Assembly: GCF_007992075.1 (NCBI RefSeq)
Contig: NZ_BJZO01000033.1
Span: 1 to 42,660 of the forward strand
DNA: 42,660 nucleotides
Reading direction: 5' to 3'
DNA from: Pararhodospirillum oryzae
GTDB lineage: Bacteria; Pseudomonadota; Alphaproteobacteria; Rhodospirillales; Rhodospirillaceae
The notes under the pieces are model-generated. The model saw only the letters and a list, made by a program, of their open reading frames with translations, was not told where the DNA came from and did not search any database. Positions 24,538 to 32,633 of this stretch are shown piece by piece (position 1 is the stretch's first letter; the number at the start of each line of letters is the position of its first letter). Made by a program: the position numbers and the translations under genes.

Positions 24538-24581
24538 TCGCCCCGTCCCTTTCCCCGCCCCCCCATCCCTCCCGGCTGGAG

Positions 24582-25877
24582 TCAAAACAGTTCGATGGCG
24601 GGGCCCCCGGCATCCTTGGTGGTGCCGTCCTGATGACTGGCCTGCAATTCGGCGCGGACAAAGGCGAGGGTCTCTTCCAGGAACTGATGGGCCAGCGCCC
24701 GCTGATCGGCGGAGGTCAGGCGTCCCTGATCTCCCGCCTCCAGCTTGAACTCCTGAAGGTCCTGGTTCATGCGCTCGCAACAGGCCACCTGGGCACACAA
24801 ACGCCGGCGCACCACGTCCTGGAACTGGATGGCGCCCACCATTTGCATGATCGGCTGCGCCAGGCGCTCGTTTTCATACTGGACCTTGGCCAGGGTATCG
24901 CGCTGATGGCTGATCAGCTTTTCGAGGTTATCGGTCAGTTCCTTGACCGCCTCGGAAATAATGGCGAACCCGTCTTCCTCGTGGGCCAGACGATCGCCGA
25001 CCACGGCGCTCAGGCTGTTTTGCACCGCCTGCTCCAGGTTGGCGATGCCCTCGCCGATGGTCACGGCCGCCTGGTCCGAGGCCTGGGACAGGTCCTTGAC
25101 CTCGGCGGCGACAATGGCGAATCCCCGGCCCGCGTTCCCGGCCCGCACCGCCTCGATGGTGGCGTTCAGGGCCAGCATGCGGGTTTGATGGGCAATGCCG
25201 CGCACGGTCTGCACGGCGGCGGCCAGCACGTCCACCTCCTGGCCGATCTTGTCCATCGCGTCTTGAATCCGTGCTGACTGCCGGTCGCGCTCCTCGGCAA
25301 AGCCATCGATCAGGGTCTGGCTTCGGCTCAACTGGCTTTCGGCGCTTTCGATGATGCGCACCACCCGTTCGTTGGAGTTGGTGGCGGCAATGAAGCTCAG
25401 CAGGCTTCCCATGCCGTTTTCCACTTCATGCAGCTCGTCCATCAAGGTGGCGGCATTCGAATCGGTGTCGCTGATGACCTCGCGGGTTTCCTCGCCCATG
25501 AGCCGGGAAAAATCGCGCCACGCCCCAATGGAACGCATCAGGCATGCCGAGCATGCGTCATCCGCCCCGGCGGCGTCCTGCTCCAGGGGCGGACCCGCCA
25601 CCGCCTCCTTCCTGGCTGGTTCCGGGCCTCGCGCCGAGGCAACCGCCGGCTCGGCGGGTGCGTCGGGAAGAGAATCGGGCGGCCCCTTGCGTCTTCCCAC
25701 CCCCACCAGCACCACCGCGAAAAGCAAGGCGGCGATCGCCGGAAAAACAAAGCGAACCTCTTCCCAAGGCAGGGCATGGGCCACGGATTCGCCCAGGATC
25801 TGCCCGGCTGCCACCAGAAGCGGAGCGGCCAGGCAAATCAGGCCCGAAACGTACCAAGAAGACCGTGCGAGCGTCAT
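24582..25877 (-). CDS. Membrane receptor-like protein with MCP signalling tip and IELF tail
   Basis: A 431-aa protein, last gene of the minus-strand locus. Two N-terminal TM helices (about 9-27 and 42-60) are close together, so there is almost no periplasmic sensor. A Pro/Ala-rich linker with CSAC follows, then a helical region with an MCP-like hairpin tip ([17 protein letters not shown] at about 231-247), then a segment GAIQFQDVVRRRL (around 348-360) resembling the neighbour at 30326-31117, and a C-terminus AIELF. ATG 25877 overlaps the upstream kinase stop (ATGA). The lack of HAMP and of a sensor suggests it senses through partners, possibly the stressosome kinase. It may not bind CheA normally. 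Confidence 0.8.
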   Translation of the reverse strand: MTLARSSWYVSGLICLAAPLLVAAGQILGESVAHALPWEEVRFVFPAIAALLFAVVLVGVGRRKGPPDSLPDAPAEPAVASARGPEPARKEAVAGPPLEQDAAGADDACSACLMRSIGAWRDFSRLMGEETREVISDTDSNAATLMDELHEVENGMGSLLSFIAATNSNERVVRIIESAESQLSRSQTLIDGFAEERDRQSARIQDAMDKIGQEVDVLAAAVQTVRGIAHQTRMLALNATIEAVRAGNAGRGFAIVAAEVKDLSQASDQAAVTIGEGIANLEQAVQNSLSAVVGDRLAHEEDGFAIISEAVKELTDNLEKLISHQRDTLAKVQYENERLAQPIMQMVGAIQFQDVVRRRLCAQVACCERMNQDLQEFKLEAGDQGRLTSADQRALAHQFLEETLAFVRAELQASHQDGTTKDAGGPAIELF

Positions 25878-27277
25878 GTCTTGCTTCCCTCGTTCCCGCT
25901 TGCGTTCCACAAGACGGCCCAGGCCGAATCCTCTTCCGCCGGGGCGGCGTCAGGGCTCGCGGGGCGCAAGTACACATCGAATATCGCGCCGTGGCCGGTG
26001 CCGGCGCGGGGCAGGATGCCACCGCCCCACGACTGCACGATGCTGCGCACGATGGCGAGGCCCAGACCGGTCCCCTTGCCAATGTCCTTGGTGGTAAAGA
26101 ACGGATCGAAAATCCGGCTCATGATGGTGGGATCGATGCCGGGCCCGTCGTCGATCACGCTCAAGCGGACATACCGTCCGGCGGGAAGGCCCAAAAGCAG
26201 GGCCTCGGTATCGGTCAGATCGGCGCGCCGTCCTTCCAGGGTCACGTGGACCGAGGCCCCCCCCGCATCCAGGGCGTTCTTGGCCAGATTACGCACCACG
26301 TGCCCCAGCTCCGAGCGGTTGGCGTAAACCCACAGCGCTTCGTCGTCGGGAAGAACCACGTTCACATGGACCGGATCGCGCTGACTGTGGCGCAGGCTTT
26401 CAACCTCGTCACGCAAGGTCGGATCCAGGTTCAGGGCCACCGGCGCCGGGGCGCTGCGCCGGGCAAAGGAAAGGATGTCGCGCACCACGTTGGCGGCCCG
26501 GTGGGCACAGTCCAGCACCACGCCCAGATCGGTGGCCGCCTCCGAGGCCTCGTCCTGGTCTTCCAGGGTCATCTGGGTCAAGGTCACGATGGGTTGTAGC
26601 AAATTATTGATTTCGTGGGCGATTCCTCCCGCCAGCTGCCCCAGGCTTTCCAGCTTGCGGCGCTGGAACTCGGCATCGCGCAGCATGCGCGCGGTGGTGA
26701 CGTCGTGAATGCCGATAATGCCGCTGCCGTCGCGGAAGGGACACAGCACGGCCCGGAAATGGTGCGGCGCGGTCAGGCGCGGGGACAGGTCGAAGGCCAG
26801 CAGGCGCCGGGCGGCCAGGGCGCGCCGGGCTTCCTCTTGCTGATGCTCCTCGCAAGCAACCAAAATCATGTCGGAAACCGAGGACACCCGCATCCCCCCG
26901 GGCAAGGCGGCGGCGTCAAGGCTGCCATCGGCCTCGAAGCGCAGGAACAAAGGCGGCGGTGGCGCCATGAAATCGGGAGACTCGGCGGGAAGCGCCACCT
27001 CGTAGGTGGCCATGCGCCAGCCGATCAGGGCCTGGGCCAGACAGGTCACGGCGTCGGCGATCAGGGCCGCCTCGGGAAGCGTGCCCTGGGCTAGGTCCTC
27101 GGTCAGAACGGCCGCGTGAACATCCAGCAGGCTTTCGGGCGGCAAGGCGGTGACCGCCATCAGGCGCCCCACGTCCATGGCCTCGCTCAAACAGGCCTCG
27201 TCGCCCGAACGCCCATAGGTCCTCTGGATTTTCCCATACCAGTCAAGAGGGTTCATGATGATCGGACCGGTTTCCAT
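25874..27277 (-). CDS. Histidine kinase with RsbU-type N-terminal domain
   Basis: A 467-aa kinase, predicted soluble. Residues about 8-92 are helical with AMDVGRLMAVTALPPESLLDVH-type spacing (quoted parts: DVGRLMAVTALPPESLL), the layout of the RsbU N-terminal domain that binds RsbT in Bacillus. A PAS-like middle part (about 108-200) follows, then HisKA with H221 in GGIAHEINNLLQP and a HATPase domain (DDGPGID, KGTGLGLAIV). So released RsbT could switch this kinase in place of a PP2C phosphatase. ATG 27277 has AGGTGA upstream; ATG 27256 is an alternative. It follows the RsbX-like gene by 4 bp. No cognate receiver is fused; one of the three CheY proteins of the locus is a candidate partner. Confidence 0.85.
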   Translation of the reverse strand: METGPIIMNPLDWYGKIQRTYGRSGDEACLSEAMDVGRLMAVTALPPESLLDVHAAVLTEDLAQGTLPEAALIADAVTCLAQALIGWRMATYEVALPAESPDFMAPPPPLFLRFEADGSLDAAALPGGMRVSSVSDMILVACEEHQQEEARRALAARRLLAFDLSPRLTAPHHFRAVLCPFRDGSGIIGIHDVTTARMLRDAEFQRRKLESLGQLAGGIAHEINNLLQPIVTLTQMTLEDQDEASEAATDLGVVLDCAHRAANVVRDILSFARRSAPAPVALNLDPTLRDEVESLRHSQRDPVHVNVVLPDDEALWVYANRSELGHVVRNLAKNALDAGGASVHVTLEGRRADLTDTEALLLGLPAGRYVRLSVIDDGPGIDPTIMSRIFDPFFTTKDIGKGTGLGLAIVRSIVQSWGGGILPRAGTGHGAIFDVYLRPASPDAAPAEEDSAWAVLWNASGNEGSKT

Positions 27278-27281
27278 GGGT

Positions 27282-27881
27282 TCACCTGTCGGTTCGGGTC
27301 ATGGTGAAACGGGCCACGAGCACGCATGCGTCGTCGCTTCCCTTGGCGTGTTCGGCCAGCAGGCTCTCGGCCAGGGTGGACACCGGCACGCCTCCGCCCG
27401 CCCGGGGCAGCACGGGAAGACCAAGGCCCTCGTCCAGGCCATCCGTCCACAACACAAGATGCTCTCCCGGACGAATCGGAAGCGTGAGCGTGTCGGGGGG
27501 CGAGTGCGACACCCCCACGATGCCAGCCCGGCCATCCAGGCGCCGGGTCTGCCAGCCGAAAATGGCGGCCCGGATGTTGCCCAGCGCGGCATAGGTCACG
27601 GTGCCGGCGGCTTCGTCCACGCGCGCCACCGCCACCGCCGCCCCCCGGGTGGGGGCAAGGGCGGTTCCCATCCCCTGGAACAGCTCGGCCAGGTCGTCGG
27701 TGGCATGGGCCTCGACATGGGCCAGGGCCGCGTTGGCCGCCACCGCCGCGTCGTGCCCGTGCCCCAGGCCATCGGCGACGACGACAAGGTCGCCCCTGGG
27801 CGTTTCCCAGAATCCCGCGTTGTCGCCACACGGTTCCGATGGCGACAGGGATACCCGAGCCATTGCGCAGTCTATCGCCAT
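27282..27881 (-). CDS. RsbX-type PP2C phosphatase
   Basis: A 199-aa PP2C/SpoIIE-fold serine-threonine phosphatase. Metal-binding motifs are LVVVADGLGHGHDAA near residue 30-45 and the late GSDDACVLV; LGNIRAAIF and LWTDGLDEG are the expected core strands. In stressosome operons RsbX removes phosphate from RsbR and RsbS and resets the complex. ATG 27881 lies inside the end of the second rsbT gene (10-nt overlap). The alternative start 27953 would run deep into that gene. Confidence 0.87.
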   Translation of the reverse strand: MAIDCAMARVSLSPSEPCGDNAGFWETPRGDLVVVADGLGHGHDAAVAANAALAHVEAHATDDLAELFQGMGTALAPTRGAAVAVARVDEAAGTVTYAALGNIRAAIFGWQTRRLDGRAGIVGVSHSPPDTLTLPIRPGEHLVLWTDGLDEGLGLPVLPRAGGGVPVSTLAESLLAEHAKGSDDACVLVARFTMTRTDR

Positions 27882-28300
27882 AGCCGTGTCACCACGCGGG
27901 TGCCTTTCCCGATCTCGGAAGCAATCTCGAACTCGTCCATCAGCCGGCGGCACCCTGGCAGTCCTCCCCCCAGCCCGCCGGCCGTCGAATAGCCATCGCG
28001 CAGCGCCAGGCCCAGATCGACGATGCCGGGCCCCTCGTCCTCGGCGATCACCGTGATCACGGAACGCGCCCCATCCTCGTGATGATCGACGTGAAGGGTG
28101 CCTCCCCCCTGGGCATGCATCACCAGATTGGTGCCCAGTTCACTCACGGCGGTGGCCAGGCGATAGATCTTGGTCCGGGAGAACCCCAGGGCCTGGGCAA
28201 GGCCGGCGGCAAGGCGCCGGGCCAGGGCGACGTCGTAATCATCTTGCACCCGCACCGCCACGGGAACGGCCGGGAGCGGAGGGGTCCGAAGGACGGTCAC
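27872..28300 (-). CDS. Second RsbT-like kinase/anti-sigma ATPase
   Basis: A 142-aa GHKL-fold protein. N box: AVSELGTNLVMHAQGGG; then DEGPGIVDLGLAL, DGYSTAGGLGGGLPG and RLMDEFEIASEIGKGT, as in RsbT. GTG 28300 overlaps the stop of the first rsbT gene (GTGA), so this is a tandem pair, probably from duplication. The N-terminal 25 residues are Pro-rich. It may act on a different STAS partner or substitute for RsbW. Confidence 0.85.
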   Translation of the reverse strand: MTVLRTPPLPAVPVAVRVQDDYDVALARRLAAGLAQALGFSRTKIYRLATAVSELGTNLVMHAQGGGTLHVDHHEDGARSVITVIAEDEGPGIVDLGLALRDGYSTAGGLGGGLPGCRRLMDEFEIASEIGKGTRVVTRLWR

Positions 28301-28722
28301 GGGTGCACGCTCCGGCGCATGACCAAGGTCACGGTGGTCAGTCCCGGCCGGGAGACAAGGGTCATGCGATCCACCAGCCGGCGCGCCCCCGACAGGCCCA
28401 TGCCCAGGCTGTTGCCAGTGCTGAAGCCCGGCGTCATGGCCTGCTCGACATCGGGGATCCCGGGACCGTGGTCGGTAATGACGATGCTGATCTCGCAAAA
28501 CAAGGGCGTGGTCGTGGTGGTGATCTCGCACTGTCCCCCTCCCCCATAACGCACGGCATTGCGCGCGATTTCGGAAATGGCGGTGGCGAGGCGGATCTGA
28601 TCGACCATGCGAAAGCCCAGGCGACACGCCCAGTCCCGGCCGGTCTGGCGGGCCAGAACGATATCTTCCGACCGTCGCAATTCAATACCCGACGCCGGAG
28701 GCGCCTGATCACGATCGGTCAT
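28297..28722 (-). CDS. rsbT: RsbT serine kinase
   Basis: A 141-aa GHKL-fold kinase of the stressosome. N box ATAISEIARNAVRYGGGG, then DHGPGIPDVEQAM and GFSTGNSLGMGLSGARRLVD are close to classical RsbT. It phosphorylates RsbS and RsbR on stress, leaves the complex, and activates the output protein. ATG 28722 overlaps the 3' end of rsbS by 14 nt. Confidence 0.9.
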   Translation of the reverse strand: MTDRDQAPPASGIELRRSEDIVLARQTGRDWACRLGFRMVDQIRLATAISEIARNAVRYGGGGQCEITTTTTPLFCEISIVITDHGPGIPDVEQAMTPGFSTGNSLGMGLSGARRLVDRMTLVSRPGLTTVTLVMRRSVHP

Positions 28723-29107
28723 GCGCGCCGTCCCCGGCGGAGGAACTGCCCGTCTCGTTCAAACGCGCCTTCAGTTTTTCAACACCTTGTTCCAGGGTCA
28801 AGGCGGTGGTGATCTGCTCAAGGGACCGGCCCATTTCGATCAGGGTCACGGCCACCATCGGATTCATGCCGGTAATGACCACCTCGCTGCCCATCAGGCG
28901 GGCCATGGCGGCGGTTTCGGAAAGAACCCGCGCCATGTACGAATCGATGACATCGAGCGAGGTGATATCCAGGACCACCCCGATCGCCCCTGTTCGCTCC
29001 AGCTGGCCGAGCAGGGACGATTGCAGATCCTGGACAAGATCATCGGGAATATCGGCCTGGATCGAGGTGAGCAGCACGTTGCCCAGGCGCAAAATGGGAA
29101 TCCGCAT
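28709..29107 (-). CDS. rsbS: RsbS stressosome scaffold, STAS domain
   Basis: A 132-aa STAS protein. It starts MRIPILRLGNVLLTSIQ and has DITSLDVIDSYMARVL, where Ser56 matches the serine phosphorylated by RsbT in Bacillus. It forms the stressosome core with RsbR. ATG 29107 has GGAGG 7 nt upstream; GTG 29110 directly before it could also be used. A tail of about 20 residues after the STAS fold is Ser/Gly-rich. Confidence 0.92.
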   Translation of the reverse strand: MRIPILRLGNVLLTSIQADIPDDLVQDLQSSLLGQLERTGAIGVVLDITSLDVIDSYMARVLSETAAMARLMGSEVVITGMNPMVAVTLIEMGRSLEQITTALTLEQGVEKLKARLNETGSSSAGDGAHDRS

Positions 29108-29120
29108 CACTTGGCCTCCA

Positions 29121-29945
29121 TCAGCCCGGGGAAAGGGACGTCACCCGCCGGTCCAGGAGCCGCAGGGCCTCCGCGATGCCGGCACGCAACGATCCGCGGG
29201 TTCGCATCCCCGACAGATCGACGTCCAGCTTGACCAGCGTCTGGGCCGCGTCGGGGCTGAAGCCCGTCACGATGATCTCGGCGCCCAGCATGCGCGCGGC
29301 CGCCACCACCTTGGTCAGGTGCAAGGCCACGCGGGTGTCGATGACGGGCACTCCGGTCACGTCCAGAATGGCGAAACGCGCTTCCTCGCGGGCGATGGCG
29401 GTGAGCAGTTGTTCCATGATGTGCTGGGCGCGCCCGGTGTCGATCACGCCGACCAGGGGCATCAGCACCACATCCTCCCAGATCAGCAGCGCCGGGGTGG
29501 AAATCTCCAAGATGGCGTCGCTCTGGCGGGCGATCACGGTTTCGCGTGCCTGAAGATGGGTTTCGAACGTCAGGATGCTCAGCTCGTCGATCAGGTCGGC
29601 CAGCACGTTCACAAGTTCCGGCTCGTCGGTCAGAACCCCGCTGGCGGCGCCGCGCAAGGCCGTGACCAGACGCGCGGTGGCCGCCGGCGAGTAGCCATCG
29701 CGAGCCCGGGCCGTGCTCAGGGCCGCCATGTGCACCACCAGGGGCGAAAAGGCCGGATCCCGGATCGACGACGCCTGTGCCTGGGGCAAGGCGTTGATCA
29801 AGGCGTCGAGCAGCGGCACGGTCGCGCTCTCGGCACCGAACGCTCCATCCTCGGAATGCTGCAAATGAGACACCCAGCTGACCAGGATGGTGGCGCGGTG
29901 GGTGCGCAGCCGCTCGGACAAGGTATTCAAGACAGGAATGGGCAT
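29121..29945 (-). CDS. rsbR: RsbR stressosome sensor, STAS domain
   Basis: A 274-aa protein with a helical N-terminal sensor domain (1-135, not a globin match by eye, closer to RsbRD types) and a C-terminal STAS domain. Both phospho-acceptor threonines are kept: T170 in VGVIDTGRA and T204 in [10 protein letters not shown], equivalent to T171 and T205 of B. subtilis RsbR. ATG 29945 begins the conserved frame. It is the first stressosome gene of the locus, 13 bp after a CheY gene. Confidence 0.92.
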   Translation of the reverse strand: MPIPVLNTLSERLRTHRATILVSWVSHLQHSEDGAFGAESATVPLLDALINALPQAQASSIRDPAFSPLVVHMAALSTARARDGYSPAATARLVTALRGAASGVLTDEPELVNVLADLIDELSILTFETHLQARETVIARQSDAILEISTPALLIWEDVVLMPLVGVIDTGRAQHIMEQLLTAIAREEARFAILDVTGVPVIDTRVALHLTKVVAAARMLGAEIIVTGFSPDAAQTLVKLDVDLSGMRTRGSLRAGIAEALRLLDRRVTSLSPG

Positions 29946-29958
29946 GGGAAAGACTCCC

Positions 29959-30348
29959 TCATGACGGGCCCAGGGCGGGATTTTTCGGCGCGGCTTGCTC
30001 CAGGGCCTCCAGCAGTTCGTCGCGATCGACGGGTTTCATGATCACGACCGCCGCCCCGGCCTCGCGCGCGGTGGCCAGGGAATCGTCCAGGGAACTGACG
30101 GGGGATCCGCCACTCACCGCGATGCGCCCGACCCGGGGAAACCGCGTGCGAAACGCCCGCAGCAAGGCAAAACCGTCGGTTTCAGGCATCCAGATATCGG
30201 TTACCAGGACATCGATCGGAGTCGACTGGGCGATTTTCAGGGCCTGGTCGGCCCCATCCGCCATGAAGGTGACATGCCCCGCCTTTTTCAGGATCTTGCC
30301 GATCACCAGACGCACGACCTCGACATCATCCACGACAAGGATGTTCAT
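29959..30348 (-). CDS. CheY-like response regulator next to the stressosome
   Basis: A 129-aa single receiver with acidic pair D7-D8, phospho-acceptor D51 in [12 protein letters not shown] and K105 in MKP. No output domain, so it acts by protein contact. Its start at ATG 30348 lies inside the 3' end of the upstream gene (23-nt overlap) with GGAGCC as ribosome-binding site. It links the chemosensory and stressosome parts of the locus, and could be the phosphate target of CheA or of the stressosome kinase. Confidence 0.92.
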   Translation of the reverse strand: MNILVVDDVEVVRLVIGKILKKAGHVTFMADGADQALKIAQSTPIDVLVTDIWMPETDGFALLRAFRTRFPRVGRIAVSGGSPVSSLDDSLATAREAGAAVVIMKPVDRDELLEALEQAAPKNPALGPS

Positions 30349-31117
30349 GGGGGGCTCCTTCCGAGCCAGACAGCTCCACCGAAGCACCTTCCGGGCCAAA
30401 AAGCTCGACGGAGGCGCCTTGCGGGCCAAACAGTTCAAGGGGAGGCGCATCGGCGTCGGCCGCGCCGCCGCCGGTCGCCGCGAGGTAATCCAGGCGCTGC
30501 GACACCATCACCGTATCGTCCAGGGCGCGCGCGAAAAGATCCTGGAAGCGCTCCAGGCGGTCCTGGGTGCGCCGGTCCCCCAGCAGCCGCGACAGGTCGT
30601 CGATGTGGCTGTCGATCAGCACCGAAAGGCGGGTCAGGAATTCCAGCTGCTGGCGGGTGATGTCCTGGAACTGCAGCGTGCCCAGCAAGGCCATCAGCCG
30701 GGGCGTGAGAGGCTCCAGGGTCCGCGCCAGAAGGACGGGATCGCCGCCGCTCTCCAGGTGGCTGCGCAGATCTTGCACCCACTGGTCGATGTCGCGCAGC
30801 CCCTCCAGCAAGACCAAGGTGGCGTCCTCGGTCTGGTGGGCGATGCGCTGGTTCTGATCGCGCAGCAACCGGGTGAAGGCCCGGTACTGGGCCAGCTCAT
30901 CGGCGACCCGAAATCCCACCCGCCGCGCCAGCCCCCGCGCCTCGCGCTGCCCCGCCGCGTGGCCCAGGGCCAGCGCGCAGACAACGGCGAGGCCCGCCAG
31001 GACCGGAGCCACGGCGGGCAGGACCGCGACGGCCCAGGCCACCACGCCCCCCGCGCCCAGGACAGCCCAGAAGCCTTTCCACCCCCACCAACCGCCCCTG
31101 CCTTCTCCTGCGTTCAT
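30326..31117 (-). CDS. Membrane CheZ-like protein with VELFG decapeptide repeats
   Basis: A 263-aa protein with two TM helices (about 14-33 and 35-54), a helical middle region and a repeated tail. The segment LQFQDITRQQ (149-158) has D152 and Q156 in the D-x3-Q spacing of the CheZ active site (QDFQDLTGQ in E. coli as I recall), so it may be a membrane-bound CheY phosphatase. The tail has three tandem 10-residue units starting LELFG (227), VELFG (237) and VELSG (247), 30 bp each. The receptor-like protein at 24582-25877 has the same QFQD segment and ends in IELF. ATG 31117 has GGGGAAT upstream; the gap to the previous gene is 104 bp. CheZ role is inferred. Confidence 0.7.
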   Translation of the reverse strand: MNAGEGRGGWWGWKGFWAVLGAGGVVAWAVAVLPAVAPVLAGLAVVCALALGHAAGQREARGLARRVGFRVADELAQYRAFTRLLRDQNQRIAHQTEDATLVLLEGLRDIDQWVQDLRSHLESGGDPVLLARTLEPLTPRLMALLGTLQFQDITRQQLEFLTRLSVLIDSHIDDLSRLLGDRRTQDRLERFQDLFARALDDTVMVSQRLDYLAATGGGAADADAPPLELFGPQGASVELFGPEGASVELSGSEGAPHEHPCRG

Positions 31118-31193
31118 GATCCCATTCCCCAAGGCATTTCTGGTTCCCCCTGGGGGAGCTGGAAACGCGAACAAACACCGAAACAGGGGCGCG

Positions 31194-31215
31194 CCGGCCC
31201 CGGATCCGGGGCCGG
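31194..31215. promoter_or_regulatory. 22-bp perfect palindrome between che and stressosome parts
   Basis: CCGGCCCCGGATCCGGGGCC plus GG is self-complementary over all 22 bases. It lies 7 bp after the stop of the CheY gene ending at 31222, in the only gap over 100 bp within the 17-kb locus. It could be an attenuating terminator, lowering expression of the stressosome part, or an operator. Confidence 0.55.
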
Positions 31216-31221
31216 TGGCCT

Positions 31222-31596
31222 TCACCCGTTGGGAAGAATCTGCCGGACCACGCGCAGCAGGTCGTCGGGCTGCACCGGCTTGACCAGCCAGCCGGTGGCC
31301 TTGGCGGCGCGAGCCTCCTCGCGCTTGGACTGCTGGGATTCGGTGGTGACGACCAGGATCGGCGTGAACTGGGTGCCGGGCAGGCTGCGTGCCTTGCGGA
31401 TCAGGTCGATCCCGTTCATTCCCGGCATGTGAACGTCGGTGATGATCAGGCCTGGTCGCAAGCCCTTTTCCATTTGCGCGATCGCGTCCTCGCCCGAAAG
31501 CGCCTTGGCGATCGCGAAACCGGCCCGGTGCAGGATGGTTTCCATGCTCATCAGGATCGTGGCGGAATCATCGACCAGCAAGATGGTACTACTCAT
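31222..31596 (-). CDS. CheY-like response regulator after parA
   Basis: A 124-aa receiver with D9-D10, phospho-acceptor D54 (LIITDVHMPGMNG) and K106 (LVKP). MSSTILLVDDSAT is typical of CheY proteins in alternative chemosensory operons. ATG 31596 shares one base with the parA stop (TGATG). No output domain. Confidence 0.93.
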   Translation of the reverse strand: MSSTILLVDDSATILMSMETILHRAGFAIAKALSGEDAIAQMEKGLRPGLIITDVHMPGMNGIDLIRKARSLPGTQFTPILVVTTESQQSKREEARAAKATGWLVKPVQPDDLLRVVRQILPNG

Positions 31597-32393
31597 CAGG
31601 AAGCCCCTTGAGAAACGGACGCCGCGACCGGACGCCACACGTGCGGAAGTTCATCGGCCAAAAGGAAATAATCCATCACCCCACGCGACCGTGGGGCATG
31701 CCAGCGGGCCGGCGTGCCAACGGCGAACGCCTCGGCCAGGGCGATATCCTTGCGAATCCCCCTTAGCACGCGCCCGGCGCCGAACTGTCGTCGGACGTCC
31801 TCCAGGATCGCCCGATGGTGCGTAATACGTAGGTCTACGGTAATCGGAAGCAAGGCGGCAAGACGCAAGGATGGGTTGGTTTGGGCGGCCACGCGGAAAA
31901 TAAGCCGGACGATCTGCAAGGCGCCGTCGGCGGAAAGAGCGTGGGGCAGCAGCGGCACCAGGACACCGTGCGCCGCCGCGAGCGCGTTGATCAACGCACT
32001 ATCGAGCGACGGCGGCGTGTCCAGCACGATGACATCGTAGGAGGCGCGCGATTCCAAGCGCCCCAGGGCCCGGGCCAGACGGGTGGGGTCGCCGGGATCG
32101 CCCCCCTCGAACAGGGGATCGGCCGGCACGCACGCCAGCCCCTCCCACGCGGTCGGCCGGATGGCGCCGGCCAGATCGAAGGCGTCGTCGCGCAGCACAT
32201 CGTGGGCGGTGGGCTCGCCCCGGGCGGCGCGCACCCCCAGCCCCAGGCCGGCGTGCCCCTGGGTATCCAGATCGATCACCAGCACCCGACGCCCCCGGGC
32301 GGCCCACTCGGCGCCCAGGTTGACCACGGTGGTGGATTTTCCGCTGCCCCCCTTGCGATTGGACACGGAAAGGATGACGGGCTCGCCCGTCAT
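31596..32393 (-). CDS. ParA-type ATPase, PpfA/ParC-like
   Basis: A 265-aa deviant-Walker ATPase: SVSNRKGGSGKSTTVVNLG, VLVIDLDTQGH and VIVLDTPPSLDSAL. In other bacteria ParA proteins inside che operons (PpfA of Rhodobacter, ParC of Vibrio) place and divide receptor arrays between daughter cells. Here the array receptor is soluble, which fits PpfA-like use. ATG 32393 overlaps the upstream STAS gene (ATGA). The longer frame to 32588 is Arg-rich overlap sequence and not used. Confidence 0.9.
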   Translation of the reverse strand: MTGEPVILSVSNRKGGSGKSTTVVNLGAEWAARGRRVLVIDLDTQGHAGLGLGVRAARGEPTAHDVLRDDAFDLAGAIRPTAWEGLACVPADPLFEGGDPGDPTRLARALGRLESRASYDVIVLDTPPSLDSALINALAAAHGVLVPLLPHALSADGALQIVRLIFRVAAQTNPSLRLAALLPITVDLRITHHRAILEDVRRQFGAGRVLRGIRKDIALAEAFAVGTPARWHAPRSRGVMDYFLLADELPHVWRPVAASVSQGAS

Positions 32394-32632
32394 CGTTCGT
32401 CTTTCAACACAGGCACGACCCAGCGCGCCAGAAAGGGTTCGGCGGGCAGGGTCTCCACGGCGGGACGGACCGCCATCAGAACCTGAAGCACGGCGGTGTG
32501 CAGGTGGACGCACTCGGCCAGGGCAACCGGGCGGGGCGGGAGGGCCTGAAGAGCCTCCAGCAAGGGCAAGGCATCCTCGGGACCGCACCCCCCCTCGACG
32601 TGAATCAGGGTTTCGGTGGGACGCACGGGCAT
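32390..32632 (-). CDS. Small STAS-like protein
   Basis: An 80-aa protein with the STAS core AECVHLHTAVLQVLMAV, where the usual D-S/D-T acceptor is replaced by H-T. Small STAS proteins beside cheA occur in alternative chemosensory systems; this one could tie the chemosensory part to the STAS-based stressosome. ATG 32632 is 1 nt after the cheA stop (TGACATG). Confidence 0.6.
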   Translation of the reverse strand: MPVRPTETLIHVEGGCGPEDALPLLEALQALPPRPVALAECVHLHTAVLQVLMAVRPAVETLPAEPFLARWVVPVLKDER

Positions 32633-32633
32633 G

